DNA from: Granulicella rosea
Lineage (GTDB): Bacteria; Acidobacteriota; Terriglobia; Terriglobales; Acidobacteriaceae
NCBI RefSeq assembly: GCF_900188085.1
Contig: NZ_FZOU01000007.1
Span: forward strand, 124,001 to 188,000
Reading direction: 5' to 3'
DNA: 64,000 nt
The notes below the pieces were generated by a model that saw only the letters and a program-made list of their open reading frames with translations, was not told the origin of the DNA and did no database searches. Shown one piece after another: positions 54,735 through 63,254 of this stretch; the stretch's first letter is position 1, and each line of letters opens with the position of its first letter. Made by a program: the position numbers and the translations under genes.

Positions 54735-55781
54735 CTACAACCCAGTCCGCCGCGTATGCGCCGCGATCGCCTCGGTGATGTCGAGCGCCAGCGCCAGCGC
54801 CCGGCGTCCGGCGTGGCCGTCGACCACCGGCGTCGTCCGGGTCGTGACGGCGTTCAGGAACGACTCCAGCTCCAGCTTCAGCGGCTCGCCCGGCTCGACG
54901 GGAATCTTGCGCATGGAAAGGCCTGCCGTGGGGTGCTTCGGCTCGCCCGGCGCCTCGGGTTTGGAGTGCTTTTCGACCAAAGCGGTCAACTGCTCGGCGG
55001 TCAGCCCGGCGGCGGCGGTCACGTCGATCATCAGCAGGTCCTGCCGGGCGAAGTCCAGCGAAAGATACTGGTGCGGCTGGAAGAAGCGAAGTTTTCTTAC
55101 CCGCTCGGTGGACACGCGGCTGGCGGTAAAGTTCGCGATGCAGCCGTTCTCGAACTCCAGCCTGACGTTCGCGATATCGACCGTGGGCGAGAGCACCGGC
55201 AGACCCACGGCGCGCACCTCGCGCACCGGCGAGTCGACGAACGAGAGCACGATATCGAGATCGTGGATCATCAGGTCGAGCACCACGTCCACGTCCAGCG
55301 AGCGCGGCGTGAAGACGCTAAGGCGGTGCGACTCGAAGAACATGGGCCGGTTCAGGTGCGCGCGCGCCGCGCCGACGGCGGGATTGAACCGTTCGAGGTG
55401 GCCGACCTGCACGATGCGGCCATGCCGCGCGGCGACGGCGAGGATCTCGTCGGCCTGCTCGCGCGTGGCCGCGATGGGTTTTTCGATCAGCACGTCCAGC
55501 CCGGCCTCGAGCAGCAGGACCGCCGTCGACGCGTGATGCACGGTCGGGACGCAGACGCTCGCAGCCGTCAGCCGCAGGCCGGTCGCCAGCAGCTCCTCCA
55601 CCGACGCGAAGCCGGGGACGCCGTACTGGGCGCAGGCCTGCGCGAGCACGGCGGGGTTGCCATCGACGACCGCAGCCAGCACCACCGGCTGGCCCGCGGC
55701 CTCAAGCTCGCGGTAGACGCGCAGGTGGTTGCGCCCGAAGGCGCCGGCGCCGACGACGGCTAAACGTGTGATCTCCGGCAA
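54735..55781 (-). CDS. Gfo/Idh/MocA-family oxidoreductase
   Basis: 348 residues. Rossmann motif LAVVGAGAFGRNH; the EKP motif in VLIEKPIA; the catalytic region LDLMIHDLDIVLSFVD includes the His. NAD(P)-dependent; the substrate is likely a sugar or cyclitol. It is preceded three bases upstream by the 74-residue gene. Confidence 0.88.
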   Translation of the reverse strand: MPEITRLAVVGAGAFGRNHLRVYRELEAAGQPVVLAAVVDGNPAVLAQACAQYGVPGFASVEELLATGLRLTAASVCVPTVHHASTAVLLLEAGLDVLIEKPIAATREQADEILAVAARHGRIVQVGHLERFNPAVGAARAHLNRPMFFESHRLSVFTPRSLDVDVVLDLMIHDLDIVLSFVDSPVREVRAVGLPVLSPTVDIANVRLEFENGCIANFTASRVSTERVRKLRFFQPHQYLSLDFARQDLLMIDVTAAAGLTAEQLTALVEKHSKPEAPGEPKHPTAGLSMRKIPVEPGEPLKLELESFLNAVTTRTTPVVDGHAGRRALALALDITEAIAAHTRRTGL

Positions 55782-55784
55782 GAC

Positions 55785-56009
55785 TTACTTCTCGATCGGG
55801 GCTTCGACCGCCTCGCGGCAGCGGGTGTAAAGCTCGAGCAGGCTGGCGACCTTATCGTCTTCCTTTGCCGCGCTGGGCGCGACGAAGCCGGTGGTCGAGC
55901 CGGTGCTCTTGCCGGAGAGGTTGGCGTGCGAGGCGACGAACTTGAGCAGGTCGAGCGCGATGTCTTCGGTGCGGCGAGCGGCGGAGCTGGGGGTGCTGGT
56001 AGCGTCCAT
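55785..56009 (-). CDS. 74-residue protein of unknown function, paired with oxidoreductase
   Basis: 74 residues, Ser/Ala/Lys-rich head, then TEDIALDLLKFVASHANLSGKSTGSTTGFVAPSAAKEDDKVASLLELYTRCREAV, mostly helical. A GGGAACCG site precedes ATG. The stop is 3 bases from the oxidoreductase start. I cannot name a family; its position suggests a helper or regulator. Confidence 0.55.
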   Translation of the reverse strand: MDATSTPSSAARRTEDIALDLLKFVASHANLSGKSTGSTTGFVAPSAAKEDDKVASLLELYTRCREAVEAPIEK

Positions 56010-56100
56010 GGTAAGTCGGTTCCCTTTCGGTGCTGATGTGATGGTAGCGGGGGTGCGGAGCGGGCGCAAATCGGCGGCCGCTTCCGGGTAGAATGCGGGG

Positions 56101-57678
56101 ATGCATCTTACGCGTGTGGGCAAAGCGATCGGGTTGGCGGCGGGTGTGGTGATGGGGGTAGCGACGTTGGGGATTGCAGGTTCGGAGCGACTCGCGGCGC
56201 CGGGGCAGATGCCGCCGAACACGGTCGCTCTTTCGGACATGATGCGCGAGCTGTCGGAGAAGCCGGGCTTCACCGACGCCGTCATGGACCAGATTCAACA
56301 TGCGTCGAAGGCTGGCGCCGCGCTGCTGACGCCGACGCTGATGCACCGCATGCGCGAGCTGATCCTGGGCAAGGACTGGCAGGGGCTCGATCGCTTTCCC
56401 GGCTGGACGATGCGCGAGATCAACCCCACCGTGCGCGTGGTCGGTCATGTCGCGGGCAAGGATGAGGCGGTCGAAAAGACCGCCACGGCAGGCGGCAAGC
56501 CCTCCGGCGGCAACACGCCGGCGCCCGCCGCGCCGAAGAACGGCGGCCCGGTCGATCTGACGAAGTATCTCGACCTTGGGCCCTATGCGCTGGACGCCTC
56601 CGGTTCAGAAGACCTGGACAAGCCGTCCACGCGGCCGGGATTCTCGGAGGCTGGGCTGGTGTCGAGTCTTGGCGACGGCGTCGTGCGCGGCGATGGGCCG
56701 GACGAGCGCGTGGCGCCGATGCACTCCGAGAGCGCGCGGCTGGCCGAGGTGCTGAACCGGCTGAGCATGAATATAGGACCAGTCATCATGAGTCCGCGGC
56801 CTGACGAAAAGGAGCCATTCATCGCGTGGATGAATGGACAGGCTTCTGTCACTCCTGAAGAACTCATGCAGGCTCTCATCGCCACCGGCCACGACGTCAT
56901 GGTGGCCGACTCCCGCTACTTCGCCAACTTCGGCCACTTCCACTACAAGGGCCAGGACGTGATGATGCCGTTCTGGGTGAACGCGCAGATTGTCGTGCCG
57001 GGGACGAACCGGCCGCTGCTCGTCCCGGTCTCGCATGCGGAGTACGAGTGGTTCATACGCGGCCCGAAGATCAACGCGGACGTCAGCTTCTACTTCGGCA
57101 TCGACGGCAAGGCCGAGTTCCGCACCATGGACCAGAAGGACCAGCCCTGGGTGATGAACCGGCACGCGCATGAGTATCGCGGCAAGGACGCCGTCGAGGT
57201 CACCCGGCTGACCGGCCGCATGATCCAGACCTACGCCCACCAGCACCAGGCTCGGCCCACCCTGCCCTTCGGCGGATACTACGCGCTGGGCGTATGCCAG
57301 GATGTCGTCGCGGCCATCGAGCTGAAGTTGACCGGCAAGACCACGCTCTTCCCCAACACCGCCGACGGCTCGCTCTTCACCGACGAGCGCGATGCGGAGA
57401 TCAACGACCTGATCCGGCGCATCCCCAAGGACCGCAACGGCCGCCCGCCGGAGCCGGAGCGCATCTTCGGCTCGCTGCCGACCGAAGACCTCGCCGGCGT
57501 CACCATCCCCGGCCTCGGGCCGGACCTTGTCGCCGTCCACCAGGCCTGGCACGACGGCACCCTCGAACGCACGCGCCCGAAGTGGCGGCGGGTGATGAAG
57601 AACTCGCTCTACGGCGTGGGACTGGTGCTGGCGGTTGGCACGCTGTTGTTCGTCCGGCGGCGCAGGAACAGAGTTTAG
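56101..57678 (+). CDS. exported, C-terminally anchored protein of unknown function
   Basis: 525 residues with a signal peptide (IGLAAGVVMGVATLGIAG). The middle has a low-complexity Ala/Pro/Gly segment (about 128-145). A core of about 300 residues contains YFANFGHFHYKGQDVMMPFWVNAQI, ADVSFYFGIDGKAEFRTMDQKDQPWVMN and ALGVCQDVVAAIELKLTGKTTLFPNT. A C-terminal helix (GVGLVLAVGTLLFV) is followed by RRRRNRV, so it is bitopic with the core outside. I recognise no family. Confidence 0.7.
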   Translation: MHLTRVGKAIGLAAGVVMGVATLGIAGSERLAAPGQMPPNTVALSDMMRELSEKPGFTDAVMDQIQHASKAGAALLTPTLMHRMRELILGKDWQGLDRFPGWTMREINPTVRVVGHVAGKDEAVEKTATAGGKPSGGNTPAPAAPKNGGPVDLTKYLDLGPYALDASGSEDLDKPSTRPGFSEAGLVSSLGDGVVRGDGPDERVAPMHSESARLAEVLNRLSMNIGPVIMSPRPDEKEPFIAWMNGQASVTPEELMQALIATGHDVMVADSRYFANFGHFHYKGQDVMMPFWVNAQIVVPGTNRPLLVPVSHAEYEWFIRGPKINADVSFYFGIDGKAEFRTMDQKDQPWVMNRHAHEYRGKDAVEVTRLTGRMIQTYAHQHQARPTLPFGGYYALGVCQDVVAAIELKLTGKTTLFPNTADGSLFTDERDAEINDLIRRIPKDRNGRPPEPERIFGSLPTEDLAGVTIPGLGPDLVAVHQAWHDGTLERTRPKWRRVMKNSLYGVGLVLAVGTLLFVRRRRNRV

Positions 57679-57990
57679 AGTGTGGAGAGCATCGCTCGTC
57701 ATCCAGCGGCAACCGCGCTTTGCTAGCGGCTTGGCTCTGGATGCGGCTGAAACTCGTTTTGCTTAAGGGCACGACTTCAGCCGTGCCACAAGTCACGCAT
57801 TTGCAGTCCGGCTTTAGCCGCTGAGGTACGGTTTATGTTCGAGCAGCCACAGGACGAAAAGCGTACCTCAGCGGCTAAAGCCGCCGTAAAGCAAGGGCAG
57901 GATGGCACGGCTGAAGCCGTGCCCTTAACGTTTCGCCGCACTGTGATGCCAGCCCGGAATCTGTTCAAGCCTTTCGCACGAGGAGTCACG
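57679..57990. other. intergenic region containing a family B repeat
   Basis: Nearly all of it is a family B copy (57761-57930). Before it (57679-57760) I see nothing. After it, GCACGAGGAGTCACG carries the ribosome site of the cytosine deaminase gene. Confidence 0.75.
57761..57930. repeat. family B repeat, complete copy
   Basis: Arms: GCTTAAGGGCACGAC/TTCAGCCGTGCC, then CGGCTTTAGCCGCTGAGGTAC, GTACCTCAGCGGCTAAAGCCG, and GGCACGGCTGAAGCCGTGCCCTTAA. It is near the ATG of the deaminase gene and may shape its leader. Confidence 0.9.
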
Positions 57991-58446
57991 ATGGACAACG
58001 CAAAGTACGAAGCCATGCTGAAGGTAGCCATCACCGAGGCGCGCATCGGCCTCGCCGAAGGCGGCATCCCCATCGGCGCGGCGATGTTCGACCGCGACGG
58101 CAAGCTGCTGGCCAGCGGACGCAACCGCCGCGTCCAGCAGGACGACCCATCCATCCACGGCGAGACCGACGCCTTTCGCCGCGCCGGCCGCCAGCGCAGC
58201 TACCGCGACATCACCATGGTGACGACGCTCGCGCCCTGCTGGTACTGCACCGGGCTGATCCGGCAGTTCGGCATCCGCACCGTGGTCGTCGGCGAGAGCC
58301 GGACATTCACCGGCGGCATCGACTCGCTGCGCGAGCTCGGCGTCACGGTCGTCGACCTCGACTCCGAGATATGCCGCGACCTGCTGGCGCAGTTCATCGC
58401 CGCCAAACCCGAGGTATGGAACGAAGATATCGGAGTGGACGCATGA
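57991..58446 (+). CDS. yeast-type cytosine deaminase
   Basis: 151 residues, zinc-dependent deaminase. The Zn site is visible: His56 and Glu58 in SIHGETDAF, Cys83 and Cys86 in APCWYC. The whole protein follows fungal Fcy1: LAEGGIPIGAAMFDRDGKLLASGRN, VVGESRTF and PEVWNEDIGV. It would convert cytosine to uracil, or a related base. It differs in family from E. coli CodA. The frame upstream of ATG runs through the repeat. ATGA overlap with the DinB-like gene follows. Confidence 0.9.
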   Translation: MDNAKYEAMLKVAITEARIGLAEGGIPIGAAMFDRDGKLLASGRNRRVQQDDPSIHGETDAFRRAGRQRSYRDITMVTTLAPCWYCTGLIRQFGIRTVVVGESRTFTGGIDSLRELGVTVVDLDSEICRDLLAQFIAAKPEVWNEDIGVDA

Positions 58447-58934
58447 CAGCCCTGACCGGAGAACAGCTCCTCGCATGGGTGGAGACAACCTCCACCGAGT
58501 GGAAATCTCTGCTGGCCGCGCACCCGGAGGCGCTGGCCTTCCCCTGCGACGTGCGCGAGACCAGCTCCGTCGCGCAGGCGCTGCAGCACATCGTCGCCGT
58601 CGAACTGCGCTACGCCCAGGTGCTGGCGGACGCGCCGCAGTCCGACTATGCGGCGATCCCTTACGGCTCGGTCGAAGAGATCTACCGGACGCATGACGCG
58701 GCGATTTCGCTTTACCGCGAGCTGCTCGCGCGCGAGGGCTTCGACTGGGAGCGGACGGTCGAGTTCCAGACGCGCTCCGCCGGCACACTGAAGTCCAGCC
58801 GCCGGACCATCCTCGTCCATGCGCTGATGCACTCGATCCGGCACTACGCGCAGCTCGTCACGCTGGTGCGTCAGCATGGGGTGAAGCCCGGCTGGCAGAT
58901 GGACTACCTTTTCATGGGCGCTGCACGAGCCTGA
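58443..58934 (+). CDS. DinB-like four-helix protein
   Basis: 163 residues. Three His that bind metal in DinB proteins appear as LQHIVAVE, LVHALMHSIRHYAQLVTLVRQ. The fold is used by thiol transferases and metal enzymes. The function is unknown, but the ATGA overlap with the cytosine deaminase implies co-expression. Confidence 0.85.
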   Translation: MTALTGEQLLAWVETTSTEWKSLLAAHPEALAFPCDVRETSSVAQALQHIVAVELRYAQVLADAPQSDYAAIPYGSVEEIYRTHDAAISLYRELLAREGFDWERTVEFQTRSAGTLKSSRRTILVHALMHSIRHYAQLVTLVRQHGVKPGWQMDYLFMGAARA

Positions 58935-58971
58935 TCGATTACACTCGGGGCATTCACAGGAGAGATTCTTC

Positions 58972-59448
58972 ATGGATAAGCAACGCCGCGAACTGCTGAC
59001 CGCGCTCACCGCCGCCGCCGGATCAGCGCTGCTGCCGGGTTCTCTTTCCGCCGCCGGACAGGCTCCTGCCGCGGACGCGTCCGCCAGGGAGACGGTCACC
59101 GGCATCGGCGGCTTCTTCTACCGGGCGCACGATCCAAAGGCGCTGGAGGCGTGGTACCACGAGCACCTCGGCATCGCCATGACCCCACGCAAGAAGGGCG
59201 ATCCCGTCTGGCGCCAGCAGGCCGGCGTGACCTCTTTCTCGGCCTTCTCCGAGAAGAACGACTACTTCGACGTCGCGAAGCCGTGGATGATCAACTTCCG
59301 CGTGGCGAACCTGGAGCGGCTGGCCGCGCAGCTTACCGCGGCCGGCATCGAGGTGAAGCTGGACCCGGCCGCCTACCCCGGCATCGGCCGCTTCGCCCAC
59401 CTCCACGACCCCGAGGGCAACCCCATCGAGCTGTGGCAGCCGGAATAG
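58972..59448 (+). CDS. exported VOC-family protein with Tat-like leader
   Basis: 158 residues. Leader KQRRELLTALTAAAGSALLPG has two Arg and an AXA-like cleavage region. The VOC unit begins ETVTGIGGFFYRAHDPKALEAWYHEHLGIAM and ends HDPEGNPIELWQPE. The final Glu matches a metal ligand. Substrate unknown. Confidence 0.82.
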   Translation: MDKQRRELLTALTAAAGSALLPGSLSAAGQAPAADASARETVTGIGGFFYRAHDPKALEAWYHEHLGIAMTPRKKGDPVWRQQAGVTSFSAFSEKNDYFDVAKPWMINFRVANLERLAAQLTAAGIEVKLDPAAYPGIGRFAHLHDPEGNPIELWQPE

Positions 59449-59489
59449 CGGACGCGACGAGTGTCCCGTTGTTAGGTGCGCGCCATGAG

Positions 59490-59641
59490 CTTGTCATCCT
59501 GAACGTAGTGAAGGACCTGCGTTCGCCTTTGTTGTTGCTTGTTCCTGCTCGGGACGCATCGTGGATTACGCGATGCTCCCGAGCGAGAACAAGCAAAAGC
59601 AACGACCAAAACAGGTCCTTCGCTGCGCTCAGGATGACAAG
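59490..59641. repeat. family A repeat, complete copy with extended stem
   Basis: Arms GCTTGTCATCCTGAACGTAG and GCTGCGCTCAGGATGACAAGC. Inside, a second stem is formed by TTGTTGCTTGTTC/TGCTCGGGA...TCCCGAGCGAGAACAAGCAA. Between convergent VOC and permease genes. Confidence 0.88.
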
Positions 59642-59708
59642 CGGTATGAGTGATGCGGGATGACAAGCGGCGTGAGCGGGCTGCTGTCTATCTCGCGCCG
59701 CCCGGTCT

Positions 59709-61085
59709 CTAAACCGTTGCAGGCTTTGCCTTGAACATCTGCCATGCGATCCCACCCGCGATATACGCCAGATACACATACGGCAGCCAGTTGTAGGGCG
59801 CCTCCGGCACGGGATACAGTGTGCCGCCGAGCGCTGCCAGCATCGCGCAGACCGCCGCGATGGACAGCCCAATGGCCGCGCCGTTCAGGTGGCCCTGCGT
59901 CTTCAGAAAGCGCGGCAGCGCGATCGCCGCAAGGCCGTAGACCGTCAGGAAGCCGTAGACCGCGAGCGACCCCGTATAGCCGTAGATGTCCATGCCGGAG
60001 ACGCCCTTCGCGGCCAGCGCCATCACCGGAATCGCCGTCAGCAGGCCGGTTGCGATCACCGCCGCGCCGGGCGTGGCGTTTCTGCTGTGGGTCTTTGCAA
60101 ACGAACGGTGCGCCAGACCGTCCTGTCCCATGCGCAGCAGCACGCGGGCCGCGGCGGTCAGGCAGGCGAGCGTGCAGGCAAACAGGCTGACCAGCGCGCC
60201 CAGGTCGATCAACTGGCCCAGCGGTCCGACGCCGGCATAAGCCGAAAGCGCCCGCATCGGCGCGTCCGACTTGCCCAGGTTCTGCCCCAGCGCGGCCATG
60301 CCCTGCGTCTCCAGGTACGAGCAGAGGATGAAGAAGCAGCCCGCGAAGAACGCGCTCTGGATGACCGCGCGCGGAATCGTACGCTGCGGGTTGCGCGCCT
60401 CCGTGCCCAGCGTCGTCGCGCTCTCGAAGCCCACGAAGCTGAAGATCGCCAGCACGATGCCCGGCGTCTTCACCTGCGCGACGCCATGCAGACTCAACTG
60501 CGCGAGGTCGAGATGCAGGCCGCTCTTCGCGATCAAGAGCGCCAGCACGACCGAGATCAGCACGATCGACGCGGCCTCGATCCAGAGCATCATCCGCGCC
60601 GAGACCTGCACATCGCGATACGCGATGAAGGTCGCCGCCGCCACGCAGACTAGACCCAGCAGCGGACCGGGCAGGGTATGGTGCAGCATCTGCACGGCGA
60701 AGACGTTCGCATAGTTGATGAATCCGCCGGCGACCGAACAGGCCGTCGCGACGTAAGCCAGCAGCAGCGCCCACGCCGCGATTCCACCCACCAGCGGCGG
60801 CATTGATGATGAGACATAGGTATAAACCGAGCCCGCGCAGGAGCTATAGCGCGCAAACCGGCTCACGCAGAGCCCGACCAGCAGCATCGCGATCATGGCG
60901 AGGAGATAGGCGAACCACGTGCCGGCGCCGCACAGCGCGAAGACCAGCGGGATGGTCATGGTTGGCGTGGTCGTCGGTGCGATGGTGGAGATGGACTGCG
61001 CCAGCACCTCGGTCGGCGAAAGAATGCCGGCGCGCAGGCCGGAAGACGGGATTGCTTCAACGGTGTCGACGACCATCTGCTCCAT
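59709..61085 (-). CDS. APC-superfamily amino-acid permease
   Basis: 458 residues, about 12 hydrophobic helices. The family helix-1 region is STIAPTTTPTMTIPLVFALCGAGTWFAY. YVSSSMPPLVGGIAAW and SFVGFESATTLGTEARNPQRTIPRAV are typical of APC transporters; FVGFESA is the classic mid motif. Substrate unclear. Confidence 0.9.
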   Translation of the reverse strand: MEQMVVDTVEAIPSSGLRAGILSPTEVLAQSISTIAPTTTPTMTIPLVFALCGAGTWFAYLLAMIAMLLVGLCVSRFARYSSCAGSVYTYVSSSMPPLVGGIAAWALLLAYVATACSVAGGFINYANVFAVQMLHHTLPGPLLGLVCVAAATFIAYRDVQVSARMMLWIEAASIVLISVVLALLIAKSGLHLDLAQLSLHGVAQVKTPGIVLAIFSFVGFESATTLGTEARNPQRTIPRAVIQSAFFAGCFFILCSYLETQGMAALGQNLGKSDAPMRALSAYAGVGPLGQLIDLGALVSLFACTLACLTAAARVLLRMGQDGLAHRSFAKTHSRNATPGAAVIATGLLTAIPVMALAAKGVSGMDIYGYTGSLAVYGFLTVYGLAAIALPRFLKTQGHLNGAAIGLSIAAVCAMLAALGGTLYPVPEAPYNWLPYVYLAYIAGGIAWQMFKAKPATV

Positions 61086-61224
61086 ACGGAAGACTCCTGC
61101 GCTCGGTGGTTAATGTCCGAGCATAGCCGATGGCGGCGATCTCGCGAAGAGATATTGCGCAGGCCCATGCGCGGGATGCAACTCGTCCATGCCCGCGCCG
61201 CTCCTACACCGTGGAGGTTCCACC

Positions 61225-61464
61225 ATGGCGACGAAGAAGGCGGCGGCCAAGAAGTCTCCCGCGAAGAAGACAGCGAAGAAGGCGGCGCGCAAGTACAGCC
61301 CGGCCGCAAGCAAGAGCGTCGAGACCGAGATGAAGGCGATGAAGGAAGGCAAGCTGAAGAGCGGCAGCGGCCAGAAGGTCACCGACCCGAAGCAGGCCAT
61401 CGCCATCGGTCTGTCGGAGGCGCGCAAGGCCGGCAAGAAGGTTCCACCCGCGCCGGAGAAGTAG
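61225..61464 (+). CDS. histone H1-like Lys/Ala-rich protein with DUF6496 end
   Basis: 79 residues. The first 25 are Lys/Ala (ATKKAAAKKSPAKKTAKKAA), typical of DNA-binding tails. The second half, MKEGKLKSGSGQKVTDPKQAIAIGLSEARKAGKKVP, is a DUF6496 signature. A GGAGG site precedes ATG. Probably a nucleoid-associated protein. Confidence 0.82.
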   Translation: MATKKAAAKKSPAKKTAKKAARKYSPAASKSVETEMKAMKEGKLKSGSGQKVTDPKQAIAIGLSEARKAGKKVPPAPEK

Positions 61465-61490
61465 CCGTTGCTGGAGTCCCAACCTCAAAT

Positions 61491-61598
61491 GCCCGTCATC
61501 CTGAGCAACGCGAAGGACCCCTGTATTTTGTTCGGAGCCATACGGGCTTACTGGCTCGGACGAATACAGGGGTCCTTCACTGCGTTCAGGATGACGCG
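61491..61598. repeat. family A repeat, complete copy
   Basis: Arms 61491-61527 and 61562-61598 share AAGGACCCCTGTATT and AATACAGGGGTCCTT, then the usual CCTGAG/CTCAGG-like ends. It lies between the convergent DUF6496 and purF genes. Confidence 0.92.
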
Positions 61599-61611
61599 CC
61601 TTCTTGCAGAA

Positions 61612-63072
61612 TTAGAGTGCGACCGCCGGCAGAATCTCCGTCACATCGATCTGCTGGCTGGGATAGTCGCCCGTGTAGCAGGCCGTGCAGAACGAGCCTG
61701 GGGAGAGTCCGTCCGCGGTCTCGCCCTTGGTGCAGGAGTGTGTCAGACCGATCAGCGACAGGTACGCGAGCGAGTCGGCCTCGATATACTCGCGAATCTC
61801 TTCGAGCGACTTCTGCGCGGCGATCAGGTGCTCCTTTGACGGCGTGTCCACTCCATAAAAGCAGGGAGAGATCGTCGGCGGGCAGGAGATGCGCATGTGT
61901 ACCTCGGTCGCGCCTGCGGCTCTCACCATCCGCACAATCTTCCGGCTTGTCGTGCCCCGGATGATCGAGTCGTCGATCAGGATCACGCGCTTGCCTTCGA
62001 GCAGATGGCGGCTCGGATTCAGCTTCATCCGCACGCCGAAGTCGCGCACTCGCTGCGTCGGTTCGATGAAGGTGCGCCCGACGTAGTGATTCCGGATCAG
62101 GCCGAAGTTGAACGGGATGCCCGACTCGGCCGCATAGCCGAGCGCGGCGGTGACGCCGGAGTCCGGCACCGGCACGACGAGGTCGGCGGGAACGCCGGAT
62201 TCGCGCGCCAACTGACGCCCCATCTCCTCGCGCGACTGCTGCACCCACCGGCCATAGATGCGGCTATCGGGCCGTGCGAAGTACACGTGCTCGAAGATGC
62301 AGGAGGCCTGCGGGACGCCCTTTGAAAAGATGCGGCTGGTGACGCCCTCCTCGGAGACCATGACCAGCTCGCCCGGCTCGACATCGCGCTCGTAGGTCGC
62401 ATGCAGCAGGTCGAAGGCGCAGGTCTCGGAGGCGAAGACGAACGAGTCCGGCGCGCCGTCCTTGCCCGCGATGCGGCCCATCGACAGCGGCCGGAAGCCG
62501 CGTGGATCGCGCGCGGCGAAGATGCGGTTGCGCGTCATCATGACGATCGAAAACGCGCCGTCGACCGCCGAAAGCGCCTCGGCCATGCAGTCGATCAGGG
62601 TCGAACACTTCGAGTGCGCGATGAGCTGGACGATGATCTCGGAGTCCGACGTGGTCTGGAAGATGGCGCCATCACGCTCCAGCCGCTCCTTCGCCGTGCC
62701 CAGGTTGATGAGATTGCCGTTGTGCGCGATGGCGATCAGGCCCTTGGTGGACTCGACCGAGATGGGCTGCGCGTTCAGCAGCGCCGAGTCGCCGGTGGTC
62801 GAGTAGCGCGTGTGCCCGATGGCCTGGTGGCCGGGCAACTGCTTCAGTACGTCGTCGGTGAAGATCTCGGAGACGAGGCCCATGCCCTTGCGGTCGTACA
62901 CCTGCTCGCCGTCGGCGGAGGCGATGCCGCCGGACTCCTGCCCGCGATGCTGCAGCGAGTAGAGACCCCAGTAGGTGAGGCGCGCCGCGTCGGGATGGTT
63001 GTAGACGGCCATGACGCCGCACTCTTCGCGGAGCTTGTCGAAGGGCGCGTCGTCGTCTGCTTCCTCGGCCAT
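61612..63072 (-). CDS. purF: amidophosphoribosyltransferase
   Basis: 486 residues from ATG at 63072. It makes phosphoribosylamine from PRPP and Gln. The glutaminase Cys is Cys18 (REECGVMAVYNH), so a 17-residue propeptide must be removed, as in the B. subtilis type. The PRPP motif is VILIDDSIIRGTTSRKIV. Cys residues in QASCIFEH, MRISCPP and SFCTACYTG fit a 4Fe-4S enzyme. The frame is open to an ATG at 63258 that overlaps the purL stop (ATGA); that form would carry 62 more residues encoded by a family A repeat. The true start is open. Confidence 0.95.
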   Translation of the reverse strand: MAEEADDDAPFDKLREECGVMAVYNHPDAARLTYWGLYSLQHRGQESGGIASADGEQVYDRKGMGLVSEIFTDDVLKQLPGHQAIGHTRYSTTGDSALLNAQPISVESTKGLIAIAHNGNLINLGTAKERLERDGAIFQTTSDSEIIVQLIAHSKCSTLIDCMAEALSAVDGAFSIVMMTRNRIFAARDPRGFRPLSMGRIAGKDGAPDSFVFASETCAFDLLHATYERDVEPGELVMVSEEGVTSRIFSKGVPQASCIFEHVYFARPDSRIYGRWVQQSREEMGRQLARESGVPADLVVPVPDSGVTAALGYAAESGIPFNFGLIRNHYVGRTFIEPTQRVRDFGVRMKLNPSRHLLEGKRVILIDDSIIRGTTSRKIVRMVRAAGATEVHMRISCPPTISPCFYGVDTPSKEHLIAAQKSLEEIREYIEADSLAYLSLIGLTHSCTKGETADGLSPGSFCTACYTGDYPSQQIDVTEILPAVAL

Positions 63073-63082
63073 GCTCAAACGC

Positions 63083-63226
63083 TCGTCATCCTGAGCGGAG
63101 CGAAGGACCCCCGTATTGAGCTTTTGTTTGTTTTTGTCTTGGTCGAAGCTAGGACGCGGCTCTCCTTCCAGCGCAGCGGCACTCCCGGCAAAATACGGGG
63201 GTCCTTCACTGCGTTCAGGATGACGG
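63083..63226. repeat. family A repeat between purL and purF
   Basis: Arms 63083-63117 and 63190-63226 pair through ATCCTGAGCGGAGCGAAGG/ACCCCCGTATT and AATACGGGGGT/CCTTCACTGCGTTCAGGAT. It is wholly inside the open frame that links the purL stop to PurF. Confidence 0.92.
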
Positions 63227-63254
63227 GCGGTTTGGGAGGGCGCGAAGGAGAGGC

